A stretch of 64,000 nucleotides of DNA from Ligula intestinalis (GCA_036362985.1 JAYGXS010000005.1:6322775-6386774), one strand, 5' to 3'; shown: positions 36,201 to 47,845, counted from the stretch's first letter. Made by a program: numbers and translations. Notes: generated by a model from the sequence alone, not told the origin.

Positions 36201-37034
36201 GAATTTTCGCAGAATTTATTTATTTTATTAACATATAACTTTACAGGCCGAAAGAGAATTTATCCAAAGCAAACGTATGCTCGAAAATTTATCTTTTGAA
36301 CTTTACACTCGGTAATTTTCTTAGTGTTTTTTTGCTAGAAAACAATCCATTTCCCTGTCCTCTAGCCAGATCGCTTGACAAACCTTCTGTCAACTGGTTT
36401 GATTCCCTTCCCAGGCACGAAGGCAGGCAATGGATGCGGCATGGGAACTGACAAAAAAGTACGTAGAGGACTCGAGGACTCGAATAAAAGAGACTGAATT
36501 TTTTTTGGTGAATATGCTCGCAAGTCGAAACTGGGACTGGCATTTTAACATGGGTATCATTATTTTGAGGAAAAAATAGGCAAACACCTTTGAACTCCCT
36601 ACCGGTACAAAAATTGATAAAAAATATATGGATAAAAAGAATAACTGAAAACAATTACGACAATTACATGCTTGCTGATGAAAACACAGCAGTTTGCGGT
36701 TATGGAAAACAGTAATACAATATGAATGCGTGCTTTTCGTCCTTAATTCAGGCATTAAAAATGCTCTCTCCTCTCCAGTCCAAAATATTCTTCTGTACTC
36801 TGATAATTTACTGTGCAACTTTTGAGATCTGCACCGATAAGGACAAGACAAGCTACCGTGATGGGCGCTGGTATATTTATATTCACAGCCCACTTGAGGT
36901 GGACCCTCTGGGGTTTGGAATCAAGTCAGTTGGTTGTTCAAAAAATTTAAATTCAAGGGAGCAGTGCTGCACACATCGTTAGCTCAGACTTCTCATCGGC
37001 CTGTTTAATCGACATTGAATTTGGAAAAAGATAC

Positions 37035-37870
37035 TGAAAACACCGAAGCAAGAATATTACTTTCCCGGCGTTTCGGATTCTGTCCAGAATCCTTAATAAT
37101 AGGATGCTGTTAGACATGCGCAGGTTGGGCTGACACAAGCATAGCTTGAGTCGTATTAATAGCTCGTAGCAGTCACCGACGTGTGTGCTGTAATTATCGG
37201 CTTCTGCAACCAAAGTTTGGGTCATAATTGGTGCGGTAATGGCTTGACAGGCCGCTTCCAAGTCCGTGTGGTCCGTGTTAGAATCGGACTTAATAATTGC
37301 GCGACAATTATGTTTGGTGTAGTCAGAGTTGCTGTACGGCCCGGCCTTTCCCTTGTGACCGTTTCTCCTACTCAGTACGTAGTATGGGCGGCAAATCGTT
37401 GCACTTGTCGAGTTATTGTGAGCCTGAGAACCATGAATCGAGCAGTTCGTGGCTCCCGGGGTTGTCACCTCTTACGAGGATTTCAGCCTCACAGAATTCG
37501 AAAATATGGCCGGGTCCGGTCGAGTGAGCTGCAGGCTGGGACTAGGTGTCTTTATTTCTCACTGCATGCTCTGCCATCCCAGTTTCTCCAATTGAGTTGC
37601 AATGCCCACAACTGCACTAGTTCTAGTAAATGACTCAAGCCATTTCCTGCCGTGACAGTGGGTCTTTCGGTCCTATGACCAACCGCCTGATGGTTGCTTA
37701 TGGCCTCTGCGCAACTCCAACTCCAAGTTGGGTAAGCAGGCAGGCAGCTTTCGATAATTTTGGGCCATTTTGCATATGGATTTTTGTACCGTCTGCGTAT
37801 GCACTGGTTGACAAATTGCGCAAGTCACCATTCGCTCTCAGAACTCATCGAAAATATTGTCATTCAGCAA
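37035..37870 (-). pseudogene. Penelope-like element lineage A: endonuclease tail and 3' end
   Basis: The minus strand carries AEHAVRNKDT then SQPAAHSTGPGHIFEF and EAEILVRGDN (about 37575-37450), the lineage A C-terminus. The linker side (GCGTATGCACTGGTTGACAA on plus at 37793) lies upstream. The YIG core is not readable. It is intronic between CUB exons C and E, in sense orientation. Confidence 0.7.
37055..37108 (-). ncRNA. Hammerhead-like motif with perfect stem II
   Basis: The 18-base segment 37092-37075 is a perfect hairpin (GGATTCT-GGAC-AGAATCC) placed immediately before GAAA (37074-37071) and CGCC, where other copies have CGTC. The core box side is eroded to CTATTATTAA, so cleavage is unlikely even though the helix is intact. 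It is in sense with the CUB gene. Confidence 0.58.
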
Positions 37871-37879
37871 ATTTGTTTT

Positions 37880-38990
37880 TCAAGGTCGAAAGTAAGGCAA
37901 TTAAAGAACACAGAACCATGGGCAGTTTCCGCTTTGTATAGTTATGCAAGTCCTTGATGTTCTTCAACCATAGATATACGCAAAGCCTCTTGTAAATGCC
38001 CATGCCATGTGTGTATACTCTCAGCATCATTTAAACGCACCAACTATCAAGGAAGCCATCACGACCTCTTGCCTCACGAACTAATCGTACACAAGCTGAA
38101 AAACATCTCTGCCGTTTCTGCATACTGTACAACGGTGCTACTGCATGTATTCAAGCAGGCTATTGGCATCAATGCAAGTCGCTCCATATAATAGAATCCA
38201 TCGAAACATTTTGCCAACTTCAAACAGGAAGTGGGACAGAAGCTATTAAGTGTCTAGTTAAAGATGCTGACAGGAATAGCGACCATTTATTCAAAGAAAC
38301 ACACAATCGTGCCTTTGACCTATTCAAGCCCACCTTTAGTTCAACAAATGTTTTTCTCCTTCTTATTGCATGCGATACTTTGCAAATTGAACCATAATTT
38401 TATTACCGTACGACTAATAGCTTATGTTTTCAGTTCTTTTAAATGAGTTTGTGCACCTCTGTCTGCTTTTATGGTAAAAACGTGTAAATATGAAATGCTT
38501 ACAAAGCGGGACTTGCGGTACTTAAAAATTGCTATCTCGTGAAAAATAACACGGACAAAACACAATATTGTCTAAAGGGTTAATATTTAAAGATTCAGAA
38601 TGCTATTCATTTTTGACATTCATAATTGTATAAAGAAGATTTAATCCCAAAATAGCGTTTTATATGAAAATATTGCGTAAGTAGCGTTTAAGGTTTACTT
38701 ATCGTTTTCAATTTCAGAAGAATTTTGCACCCAACTAACATTTCCATTAAAATTCAATGTTTTTGAATTATATGTAGCCAAACACAGTCAACCATACCCT
38801 TCTTTGGTGTCCTATGGTTTTGAACAATTACGCGATGAGCGTGCAGGAGAGGGCTTCATGAATCCTTTTTGAAAAGACATTATATTATCTCAACATATCC
38901 TAGTTCTTGAGTAAGTTATTTAAGAAAACCTTTCTTTGGAGTACGCAATTAAAATGACCAATAAAAAGTTTAAATGGCCAGTTTTGTGCA
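37880..38990. other. Intronic, AT-rich, nothing recognised
   Basis: No coding or RNA feature. The AT-rich part from about 38.4 kb is similar in texture to foldback interiors, but no left arm could be identified. Confidence 0.35.
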
Positions 38991-39402
38991 TGTTTTCCAC
39001 AAACTTTTTTTGAATTTATGAGGGCATCAGAATGTCACGTTAACTATGAGATCAATTTTTACAGAGTGCTTTTGACCGGCCGCCTTAAAGAAGCTCTTTG
39101 ACAAGTGGGCGTCTTGACGTGAGTAAAATACCTTGATATTATACTGCAGGACGCTTATTAGTTTATCATTACAAATCACAAATGTTTTTTTAAACCAACA
39201 TACACCTATTCTTTTAAATATAAACCTTGACGAAGACCTAATATGAGAACAGCCAAACAAACGGAATAGTAGTCTGCATAGGTTTTCTATAAAATATACT
39301 TGACTTTATAATTGCAGTAACAAAACAATGAGAAAAAGTCATACTACAGTAGTGGCCCTTTCAGTAGTTCTGTTCAGAAGCCGGCATCCTAAAATGACCC
39401 AG
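38990..39402. mobile_element. Foldback-family arm interrupting a PLE
   Basis: Contains right-arm phrases of the foldback family: TTTGAATTTATGAGGGCATC (39010), and AGAAGCCGGCATCCTAAAATGACC ending near 39402. Immediately after, at 39403, PLE-A linker sequence begins on the minus strand. The fragment looks rearranged, with two arm-like pieces. Confidence 0.5.
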
Positions 39403-39647
39403 TTGTTTGTTGCTGTGGCAGTAGGTTTTTCGGTCTCATGACCCGACGCCTGATGGTTGCTCCTGGCCTGTGCGCAACTCCAACTCCAAGTGGGGTGAGC
39501 AGGCAGCTGACTGTTCCCGATAAATTCTTCACGCATGCAAAAGCTCACCAAATTTTGGGCCGTTGGATGTGGCTTCCTGCCTCTCGTTTGCGTATGCACT
39601 GGTTGCAAACATTTCGCGTTTAACCATTCACTCTCAGTACACCTCAT
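39403..39647 (-). pseudogene. Penelope-like element lineage A: linker fragment
   Basis: The minus strand carries FACVKNLSGTVSCLL then GATIRRRVMRPKNLLPQQQT, matching YAKNVSEVVTRLL and ATISRQVMRPIDPLSRQET of the 23.3 kb copy. It stops where the foldback sequence begins, so the endonuclease part is not contiguous. Confidence 0.6.
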
Positions 39648-39804
39648 CTGCCTTTTAGTGCATAGCTTTTGGTTGATATGAAGTCGATGGTTCCTGTGCC
39701 CCGAACATTCATCAATAACTAAATCTGATCGGTTTAAATAAACGACAATGTGTTGAAATGGAACCGAACAGGAGAGTTCCAGGAATCATTTCATAAGCAG
39801 AAGA

Positions 39805-40460
39805 TCCTATTGCTGGAACCAGAAGTTTATTTGCCTGACGTTTTGAGTTCTGTCTTGAACCTTATATCGGAGGTAACAGCAAAATAGGGTGATACATACA
39901 TAGATTGTGCAGTAATTATAGTCCGTAGTGGCCCTGCGATCGCACTTTAGTTACCAACTCCCAAAATCATTGATCGGGGTCGTAATGTGTGCAGTGATGA
40001 CTTGGCAGTCCACTTCCGAGTCACTAATTGCCGCAACTTCGTCCTCCCTATTAGATGCAGGCTGAAAAAGTACGCGACACTAATGCTCCCTATCGTCGGA
40101 TTTGTTGTTGAGCCCGTTCCTTCCCACGTGACTGATTCTCTTGCTCAGACAAAGTACAGAATGTGGGAACGCCAAGGTATTGCGCTTATTGATTGACTGT
40201 AGGCCAGGGAACCATGACTCGAACAGCTCGCGATTCACGTGATTGTCACCTCGTGCGAGGATTTTGGTCTCGTTACATTTGAAGATATGGCTGAATTCCT
40301 TCTAGTGAGCTGCTATTTTTAGAGCTAGCATGTTACCTTTCCACCGCTACTACGTGCTCAGCCAATCGCGTCCAGCGTTACCTCCCAGTTTCCCCGAGGT
40401 AATTGCCTCGTTCCGGATTCTGTTAACGACTCCCGTCTTCTCCTGCCGTGGCAGGGTGTT
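39805..40460 (-). pseudogene. Penelope-like element lineage A: 3' part
   Basis: Nucleotide-level match to 22640-23230: ATTATAGTCCGTAGTGGCC, CACTTCCGAGTCACTAATTG, GATTTTGGTCTCGTTACATT and TCTGTTAACGACTCC on the plus strand. Reading frames are destroyed. It ends with the hammerhead-like motif at 39.85 kb. Confidence 0.65.
39830..39886 (-). ncRNA. Hammerhead-like motif, PLE-A end
   Basis: On the minus strand GGTTC/GAACT forms stem II, followed by CAAAAC joined to an intact GTC (39839-39837), then AGGCAAATAAACTTCTGG. The core box is degraded (CTCCGATAT) and GAAA has become AAAA. Intronic, in sense. Confidence 0.48.
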
Positions 40461-41558
40461 CAAGCGATAATCCATAACGTCTGGCAATTAGCCTATTTTT
40501 TCCACCGATCGCATCTTCTACTTCCGAAATGTGTCATTTGACTAACTAGGATAACACTCTTCTCCTCAAGAATGCCATTCAGAATGGGAGGATTCCTATG
40601 ACGTTCATCGCCATCTCACTGGCATATGATCTGAGGTATCGTGTAACCAAACAAGAAATGCAAACGGGCTGGGACGCGGCAAGCGTAGATGGACCGCCCA
40701 TCTGCACTTCCAGTCATCCCTATACTGCTTTATCACCTTAATAAATTGAATGTAGAATGAGCGAGTGCTCTAGATGGGGCGCAAGTCTGCCTTGCTGTGC
40801 CTAATTGACACCGACTTCATGTAGCACACATTGAAAATGTTCACATTACCGCAAATCATCGTATATTTATGGCGTAAAATTTTTCACGGCAGTGGGTAAA
40901 GGAACATCTGGAGTCACAAAAATTCAGACAACGACTGAATAATCGTGGCCATAGGAGTGCAATTAAGTTCAGCTATTAACAAAACTCGCTTTTTACTCAA
41001 AATTGTCACTTTTCAAGAAGAAAAAGGCACGCTCACTGAGCCTAAGTAGTTATCGTCCCGTCTTATCAGCGGTGTGTGCCATTGTCCACGTGCACGTGAA
41101 GTCAAGTCAGTGGCTTTGTACCAGACTCCAACTTCATTAAACGGCAGTTGGATACGCCACCCTCCTATTTCGCCCGCCGTTTGCGCGACCAAGAATCACA
41201 GCCCAGTTCGTGTCCCTTCACACATGGTGCCACAGCAAAGACGCACAACACGGTGCCAAGCCGTACGCCATAACGCCAAGGACGCGCGTGGACGGCGGGA
41301 GCGTCGACCAATCACGAATGCTATCCCTTCTCCCATTACCCATTTACTCGTAGCTGGACTACAAAAATATGTCAGTGCTTGCTGTTCTCTCACTTTTTCT
41401 GACGATGACCTCTTGTTTGATACCGAACTCTCTGACTAATACAATAACTGTCTCACGTTTTTATCTTCTTACCAACAGGAACCTTGTACACGTTTATTTG
41501 CTCCTATTCACTTATTTTTCCATTCAGCCGTTTAAATGAGAAATGTTCAGTCACTGAC
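40461..41558. other. Intronic, nothing recognised
   Basis: A 121-codon plus-strand frame at 41074 has no domain and runs toward exon C antisense. No window repeat family is present. Confidence 0.35.
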
Positions 41559-41821
41559 CTTGTGACAGGCACGTGACGAATCACCATAGCGACGCCCGTC
41601 TTGATGGCTGGGCTCCTCTGTGGTCTGGAAGGTAGTGAAGGCGAGGGCTACTGTTTCACCAGCTGCCGGTAGGAAAATGTACACGCACTCTGCGTTGGTA
41701 GGATAGGTGTTGGCAAAAAAGGGCGAATTGGTCCAGCCCAGCTGACCATCTCGCAAGTCGGAGCTCTTGTACTGGAACCAACACTTACCGGGCTGAATCA
41801 TCGTTCCCGGGATAGCATAAT
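41559..41821 (-). CDS. CUB-domain protein, exon C (first half of a CUB domain)
   Basis: The acceptor is TCTATCTCTTGCAG before 41821 and the donor AAG|GTCAGT after 41559; 263 bases, phase 1 to 0. Translation begins YAIPGTMIQPGKCWFQYKSS, then GWTNSPFFANTYPTNAECVY and ETVALAFTTFQTTEEPSH, ending ACHK. This keeps the CUB plan of an opening Cys, S-P-x-x-x-x-x-Y-P and a second Cys followed by a hydrophobic strand, although a typical Gly-x-Ile before S-P is replaced. It joins exon E in phase 0 to give C-H-K-D-Y-L-E-V. It can join exon A in phase 1 (G+AT gives Asp). A TC-rich tract just upstream is a strong polypyrimidine tract. Confidence 0.82.
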
Positions 41822-42204
41822 CTGCAAGAGATAGAGACAGAGAGAGAGAGGAGGTCAAGGCAGCTGCTGTTTATGTTGAGGAAATGCTGTCCTGATGTCA
41901 GAAAACTGCAGTTACATCAATACGTTTGAGATTGCACATTTTTTACACTCATAACCCTCACCGTGTGTAGACTATTTGCTTTGCGCAGAAGCCAGTCACA
42001 TTCACGATCAACCGTATAGGTCGGCTCTTAATGCAGCATCAGACAGAAAAGGTGCCTTTAATCGACATTTTCTGCCTCCTAAATTGCATTTGAGCGGGAC
42101 CCAGAAGCCCAACGATAAGGCCCAATTTGCAAATAGTGGATAATATGCGAGTTTCGGGAAGCGGTTCAGGAGAAGAGGGTGCGACCGCTGGAACAAGAGT
42201 TTAA

Positions 42205-42255
42205 TTTTTCTGACGTTTCGGGTTCGATCGGGAATCCTTAATCCTTAACCAAATT
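42205..42255 (-). ncRNA. Hammerhead-like motif, cut off by the pogo element
   Basis: GAAA (42219-42216) and GTC (42214-42212) are intact on the minus strand. Stem II is GGATTC/GAACCC with one mismatch and a CCGATC loop. The core box has decayed to GGTTAAGGATTA. The pogo element begins only a few bases beyond, at 42262, so the rest of this PLE end was separated by that insertion. Downstream TTGTTCCAGCGGTCGC and CTCTTCTCC are the PLE-A terminus. Confidence 0.52.
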
Positions 42256-42261
42256 ATAATA

Positions 42262-42287
42262 CAGTAGTCGCCGGCTATTAAGCCCAC
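42262..42287 (+). repeat. pogo element terminal inverted repeat, left
   Basis: Begins CAGTAGTCGCCGG and ends AAGCCCAC. It is flanked outside by TA at 42260-42261. Confidence 0.92.
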
Positions 42288-42659
42288 CTGGGGCCCAGAT
42301 CAAATTGGGCTTATTAAGCGGCGGGCGCATTCATGGGAGAGGCCTAGTTCTTGATGAGCAAACGCAGGATAGGCACTATACATTACATGCATACTGTAGT
42401 TTGTGAAGAGCTTGGTTATGTACGAGAACAGAATGCTGTTTGTCTGTGTTTTACGTTAAAACAATAACAAAAAAATTATTTGCACCACGTTTAAAAAGCG
42501 GTCTACTGTCAGTTGTTTTGGAGGAAACTTTACTCGCAAGTGCTTTTCGATGTTCTTCTCCAGGCACCAAACATCGTCGAATTTTGTGAAATCTAATGCC
42601 TGTAGACCGCATTGCAGAGTTACGAGTGCAGCTCTCATCTATGCAGCAGTGGGAACTGG

Positions 42660-42760
42660 CTCTTTGTCGTTGTCCTCCTCTTCCTCCTCCTCATCATCAT
42701 CATCCTCATCAACAACAACTTCCTCATTTGCTTCTCCTCCACTCTTCACTTCTTCCTTCT
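42660..42760 (+). repeat. CTC/CAT-rich low-complexity tract
   Basis: Runs of TCCTCC, TCATCATCATC and CAACAACAAC. On the minus strand, in the frame of the transposase C-terminus, it would encode an acidic Asp/Glu run, which is typical near the end of Tigger transposases. The frame is broken before it is reached. Confidence 0.7.
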
Positions 42761-42820
42761 GAATGAGTTTAGTGACCAAGTTATGCTCAAAAATCTTCCT
42801 CGCCTATTTCATCAGTTACT

Positions 42821-44016
42821 TCAGCTTCTGCATCGATGTTCACCCACATCGGCAGCACCAACATCAGGAGCAGCATCAAAATCAGGGGTTTTAAAACCAC
42901 CTTTTCGCCAGCAGTTTTCTATTGTGCTCTTCTTCACCTGCTTCCATGCATCTCCCAACATGTCCAGCGTTTGGAGCAAATTGATCTTCTTTGCAGCCTC
43001 AGGGCCAGTTGCTTGCTCGTTTTCATAAATTGCAGTAACAATAGCCTGGCGAATGGAATGTCGAAAATAAACTTTTAGCGTCCGAATTATGCCCTGGTCA
43101 CACGATGCGTTTGCGGGCAAAAGGTTTACAATGCTTTTCTCTAACCCATGGACCTCGAAATGCGCAGAGCAGTTGTCGACAAGAAGCAGAACGTTCCTGT
43201 TTTCCTTGCCCATTTTCAAATCAAAATAGCGAAGCCACCGCCCCCATATCAATCCCATCATCCATACTTTCCCAGAGTAATCATAGCGTATAGATAGATC
43301 CTTGACATTTTTGAAGCACCTGGGGTTGTTGTACTTCCAAATGACCAACAATTCTTTTTTTGTTCCATCCATGGCACAAGTGACTAGCGCAGGGATGCGG
43401 TCTTTGGCCGTTTTGAATCCTTTGCAGTCTTTTTTGTCTTTTTTCATGTACGTACTGGACGGAAAAGCTCGAAAATAAATTCCAGTTTGTCTGCATTTAG
43501 AATGTCTTTGGGATGATGAGCATTCACGATTTTTGGAAGCTTGTCTTTAATGAAGTTGGCGACAGCTAGAAGAATGGCTTCAGCAGCTTCTTCAGCCAAA
43601 TTTGTGAACACGACCCCACTGCGAACTTTCCAAGGGGAAAACCAACCGCCTGTGGCGTGAAAATCTTTGTGTCCAGCTTTTTCGGCAAAGGACTGAGCTT
43701 TCGCACACAAGATCCTCCCATTCAACGGAATATTTCTCACAGTTGCGAATTCCCACCACTTGTACAGAGCCTTTTCTACTTCCGCATCATCTGCATTACA
43801 GTGCCTGTTTATGCTGCCATTCTACTTGGCTTCCTCGCAAATCACAGCCTCCTTGTCCAGCAAGGTTCGTTGACATCCGCGTGAAATTCCAAGCTTCTCA
43901 GCAGCAGTTCGATGGCTCTTCTTGAACTCAGAAGTCAATGCATGGCAGGCATCGAGTTTTTCCACTTAATGGACGATCGACAAGTCGAAATGTGATGATG
44001 GCTTTCGTTTGGCCAT
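42821..44016 (-). pseudogene. pogo/Tigger transposase, broken
   Basis: It starts at ATG 44016 (MAKRKPSSHFDLSIVH) and has an N-terminal helix-turn-helix (HRTAAEKLGISRG), then a CENP-B-type segment (AQSFAEKAGHKDFHATGGWF). The DDE core follows: ILNADK (first Asp, normally NADE), RIPALVTCAMDGTKKELLVI, KYNNPRCFKNVK, LLLVDNCSAH (second Asp at 43177-43175) and CDQGIIRTLK (third Asp near 43099). Stop codons interrupt after LSIVH and after CEEAK. A frameshift at about 43447 separates the first Asp from the rest. The spacing between the second and third Asp is short because a TSxxxQP-type segment is missing. It would have cut and pasted DNA at TA sites, and is inactive as it stands. Confidence 0.9.
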
Positions 44017-44420
44017 GGTCCAAAGCCTGTAAATGAAATCAACTTTAAATTTTTCGAGACCTAGGGAAGCTAACCAGGAAACCTTGGTATGCTTTGGAGT
44101 CACGCCTGTCGGCATCATCTAGCGTGGACCTGAACGCGTTGTTCCCTTTTTGTGTGTGTGTGTCCTCAGCGCTGCGGTTCGGGTGCGTTAGCCTTTTGCG
44201 CATACGGCTTTCTCATGTTGGGAATTTGTCTTTTTGACCCCTCATGTCTGCTGCCGTCCGAAAAGGGTGCCACCAAATTTTAGTTGAAAAATGAAAACAA
44301 ATGAGACCCGGCAAACTGGGCTTTGTAGTCGGTGACTGGGCTTATTAGCCAGCGGATTTTGCTATGTAAAATTCCGTTCCAAGCTGATTTGGGCTTATTA
44401 CGCGGTTGAGCTTATTAACC

Positions 44421-44446
44421 GTGGGCTTAATAGCCGGCGATTACTG
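44421..44446 (-). repeat. pogo element terminal inverted repeat, right
   Basis: Inverted copy of the left end with one mismatch. TA at 44447-44448 lies just outside. Confidence 0.92.
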
Positions 44447-44653
44447 TACTTTGACTTGAATGACCCGCAATCGAGGCTTAAAGATATTCACTGATGACGA
44501 TCTTCAAAACTATAAACGGTTCAAGCAATGCCACCCTAATGTCGGTTCTTTGAATAAAGTGCCTATCGGTGGGCTAGTAATTAGGTATCATTCGACAGTT
44601 CCCGGCGCCTTGTATTGGTTTTTGTATGTGCCTATATCGGGTGATCCAATTAT

Positions 44654-44998
44654 TCAGTCTGAGTTTTCTTTTTCCTGTAGACGCAAAAATGTCAAAAAGT
44701 GTCTCGGAGCTGAAGAATCTGCTTTGAATGAAATGCTTAGCACATCAGTAGCCCTCATGTAATCCAGAATATTTAATTTTTTAAATGACTTCAATACCCT
44801 CGCTCCCATAAATCCAGTTGCACGTCCAGCCGCAGGGAAAGTAGAAACTTCAATACCAGCACCGATAAGCACTGCCTCAGGAAGTGTCGTGGTGAATGCG
44901 TTCACGACCATGTTGGTCCTCCGAAACAAGCCAAAGACAAGGACATGTGAAGAAATTCCCACAGAGCAGCCAATAGACGCAACCGACAAATAAGGCAA
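44654..44998 (-). other. Unassigned 114-codon frame
   Basis: A moderately complex open frame (segments FPAAGRATGFMGARVLKSF and ISFKADSSAPRHFLTFLR) with no family that I recognise. It has no evident CUB residues, signal peptide or catalytic motif. It could be an old element fragment or chance. It is antisense-overlapped by a shorter plus-strand frame. Confidence 0.2.
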
Positions 44999-44999
44999 C

Positions 45000-46329
45000 T
45001 ATGACCCGTTCGATCTTCATTTCATCCCAATATATTGCTCGCAAGGGGCAAAAACACAATATTTATTTTTTATTGTCTTGAAATATTTAAATATAAGAAG
45101 CGCTAAGAATTGTCATTTAGAAGAACATAATAGTCTAATTTATAACATATCTCGTACTCATATATATGATGTGTTTTCATGCCGGCGATTTAACCAATTA
45201 TATACAATAAGACTGTGTATCTCCTGCTGTGAGAGGTGCGCGCTCTATTTTACTGTGCACATCCAGTATGTAAGTAAAGTTTGCTCTCAAGCAGCTCGCA
45301 TGGCTATCAAATAATTGCACTTGCGACACTTGTTCCATTTTTCATAGTATAAAAAGCAATATTTTTTAAACAATGCACACATTTAATGAAATATTGTGTC
45401 AAAACACGATAACATGTACTTAGGAGACACCGACTGATAAGCTTGCAGCCTGCTGGGTAAAATAACTGTTGCCAATGATTGGAAGAAAAACTGTTTTGTA
45501 CTTGGTGTGTCGTTAGTTTGCCAAAATGTATGGTGGATTCCTTATCACAAGCAATGCAGTCGCACTTCTGAAAAAGTAGTTTGATTTGAACAGTTTACTT
45601 AGTGGAGTTAAAATGTTGGCTTTCGTGCTGGTATTCACCAGAATGCAGTCTCGAGCCTGAGCTATTTTGTGACCGCCCCAAAACGCATATTTTGTAAAAA
45701 AATGGCTACCTAATTTAGCGGAATTTTTTTCATTCTTTTTCACCATTACTATATATCTAACTATATTTCATGGGAAGCATGCCAAATACTTTATTTCTTG
45801 CACAAATGTGGGAGGAAATTACGCTTTCTTCAAAAAGGGTATCTTTCAGTTTTTAAATATAATTAAAGTTAGATAGGGAAGAAGAATTGTCCAAATCTCA
45901 GGATAATAAGCAAATAACTCCACTGTTCAACGATTCTTCGTCCATATCTACACAGTTAACTAGAAGACGAACGCTATTTTTCATTTGTACATGAATGTAG
46001 ACTTTTTACGCACATATTTTTTTGATGCATAAAAGATCTTATCCATCATGTTATTAGTGTTGTGTACAAAGTATACAACACGATTCACATTCATTGCAGA
46101 ATTTTATGAGAGCTGTATGACTTCTTCCGCATTTCCTAGGGTAGCATGTTCTTGTTCTTACGCACAATGTACCCAGCTGCCTTTTTGCAACCGTGATTTT
46201 AATCTAGGGTTCACAGTTATTTGCCAATTTAAAAACTATTTTAAACCAAGGGAAAATACTTTATCATTTATAAAATGTAAAAAACCTAATTTCATACACA
46301 ATGAGTAGGCAGAATAATTGTTGGGCATG
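45000..46329. other. Intronic, AT-rich, nothing recognised
   Basis: No credible gene or repeat identified. Confidence 0.35.
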
Positions 46330-46510
46330 CTTTTTGCAAAATATACTTGAATAAGTAGTGGCTGTAAAGATCAATGAGAAAAATAAATTTTGCGTAAATA
46401 GCATTTATTTTAGTTTATTACCTTTTTTGGGTTAGTCATAAAAGCCAGCAGTCCGGCATATGATAAGACTGCGCAACAATCAGTACTACAACCATACCAA
46501 AGTAATTTGT
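46330..46510. mobile_element. Foldback-family right arm fragment
   Basis: Follows the order of the arms at 9.2 and 13.6 kb in decayed form: AAAATATACTTGAATAAG, GATCAATGAGAAAAATAAA, GGTTAGTCATAAAAGCC, GTCCGGCATATGATAAGAC and AATCAGTACTACAACC. No opposite arm was found. Confidence 0.5.
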
Positions 46511-47845
46511 TGAAATTGAAAAGGAATTTCAGTATATGGGTTGGCCTATCCTGGGATTGTGAATCCTCCTTACCCAATATGCTATCAGGGTAGACACAGT
46601 CAACCGTTGTGACTCAAAATGGGTTTTGAGGCTCCAAATAATGTTTTTGTCTACAAACTTTCGTTCAGGGATTGCAGTGAAAATAGGGGCAGATGTAGTT
46701 TTAATGTCGCCTTTTACGCTCTTAGCATCTCTTCTGTTAGTTGAACACATTTTCTAGCCCAGTGGATAAGTCGAAGAAAATCGGGCAATTGTGAGACAGG
46801 ATGATTGGTCACATACCCAATGACTTTAGACTTGTACGCTCCTACTAACATACACCGTGTTACGATGGAAAGACAATATATGGATGGGTATTATTGCCGA
46901 CAAAGACAAAGGACACTTAAATGTGACTATATGCATAGACCAAAATCGTAAGTATGTATTTCGGCGAAAAACCGCCAACTTCTGCGTATTATAAACCTTA
47001 CTGCCAACGGGCAGGCTGTAATAGTATATATTGATATTTTAACGTACCCTATTGACAGCTCAAGCACTAACTAAAAGGCTCAGACTCGCCTCTCACCGAT
47101 ACGCTGCCGCTGCGTAAAACAGCTATGAGGGCTAAGGCTCAAGAGCGGGTCATTCCAGCTTTCCCTGTCTGCTTTCTGGTTGACATACTGGTTTTAAAGG
47201 TTAAAATATTTAATTTCTCGGTATACATCAGTATATTGAATGTTCATAGGCACAAACCGAAAGTTTTACAACGTTAGTACTGTCACATGAATTCAAATGG
47301 TCTGGTCTTTTCGATATGCTACTCAATTATCTAGCTACCATACCCACTGATGTATTTTTAACTCTTTCATTCGCAGTTCCTGCCATCATTTCTATCTTTC
47401 AAAATGTCATCCTTTTTTCCTTCAAAATGCGGTTAAAAGGCAGCACGTTTGCTAAACATCCCTCCAGCCATTGGAGTCTGAAAGGCTTAGGGCACTGTGA
47501 GCTGCCTACGCCAGCAAAACTCGTTCAGCGCACTAAATTCAGCTATGCTCCCGAACGTTTTGGCTCTAATCTAACTTTTGATCTTCGTCAGAAGGTCTGG
47601 CGGTTGGGCAACAACTGTCATACGTGACGACGCTAAAAGGTTTGGGCAAGTCTGGGCTCAAGGCATAGTTCAATCGGGCAGGGGAAGGGGGGAGGCAGGG
47701 ATAAACACCCCATGCCCGACATAAAGTACTGTCTCGCGGGTGGAATCACAATATGATGCCGTGTGGTGGGGGCGGGATGGAGAGATGTGAACCAGAACTG
47801 GAGAGGATGGAAAAACTGCGAATCCACTCACTTGGCTGAATGTCC
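46511..47845. other. Intronic, nothing recognised
   Basis: Short frames only, no repeat family recognised. Confidence 0.35.

Larger units (their letters stand above)
42262..44446 (-). mobile_element. pogo/Tigger DNA transposon, ends intact
   Basis: The terminal inverted repeats of 26 bases (42262-42287 and 44421-44446) match at 25 of 26 positions; the outer part reads CAGTARTCGCCGGCTATTAA. A TA lies directly outside each end, the target duplication expected of the Tc1/mariner/pogo superfamily. Subterminal GGGCTTATTA blocks recur near both ends (42307, 44340, 44390). At 2185 bp it has the length of an autonomous Tigger-like element, but its transposase is broken. It sits in the intron between CUB exons A and C, beside a PLE-A end. 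Confidence 0.92.

Noticed and set aside
36390..36893. 167-codon minus-strand frame as a gene
   Set aside because: Phe/Ser/Cys-rich composition with no domain, overlapping another 121-codon frame. It includes the retroelement-end phrase at 36545-36605.
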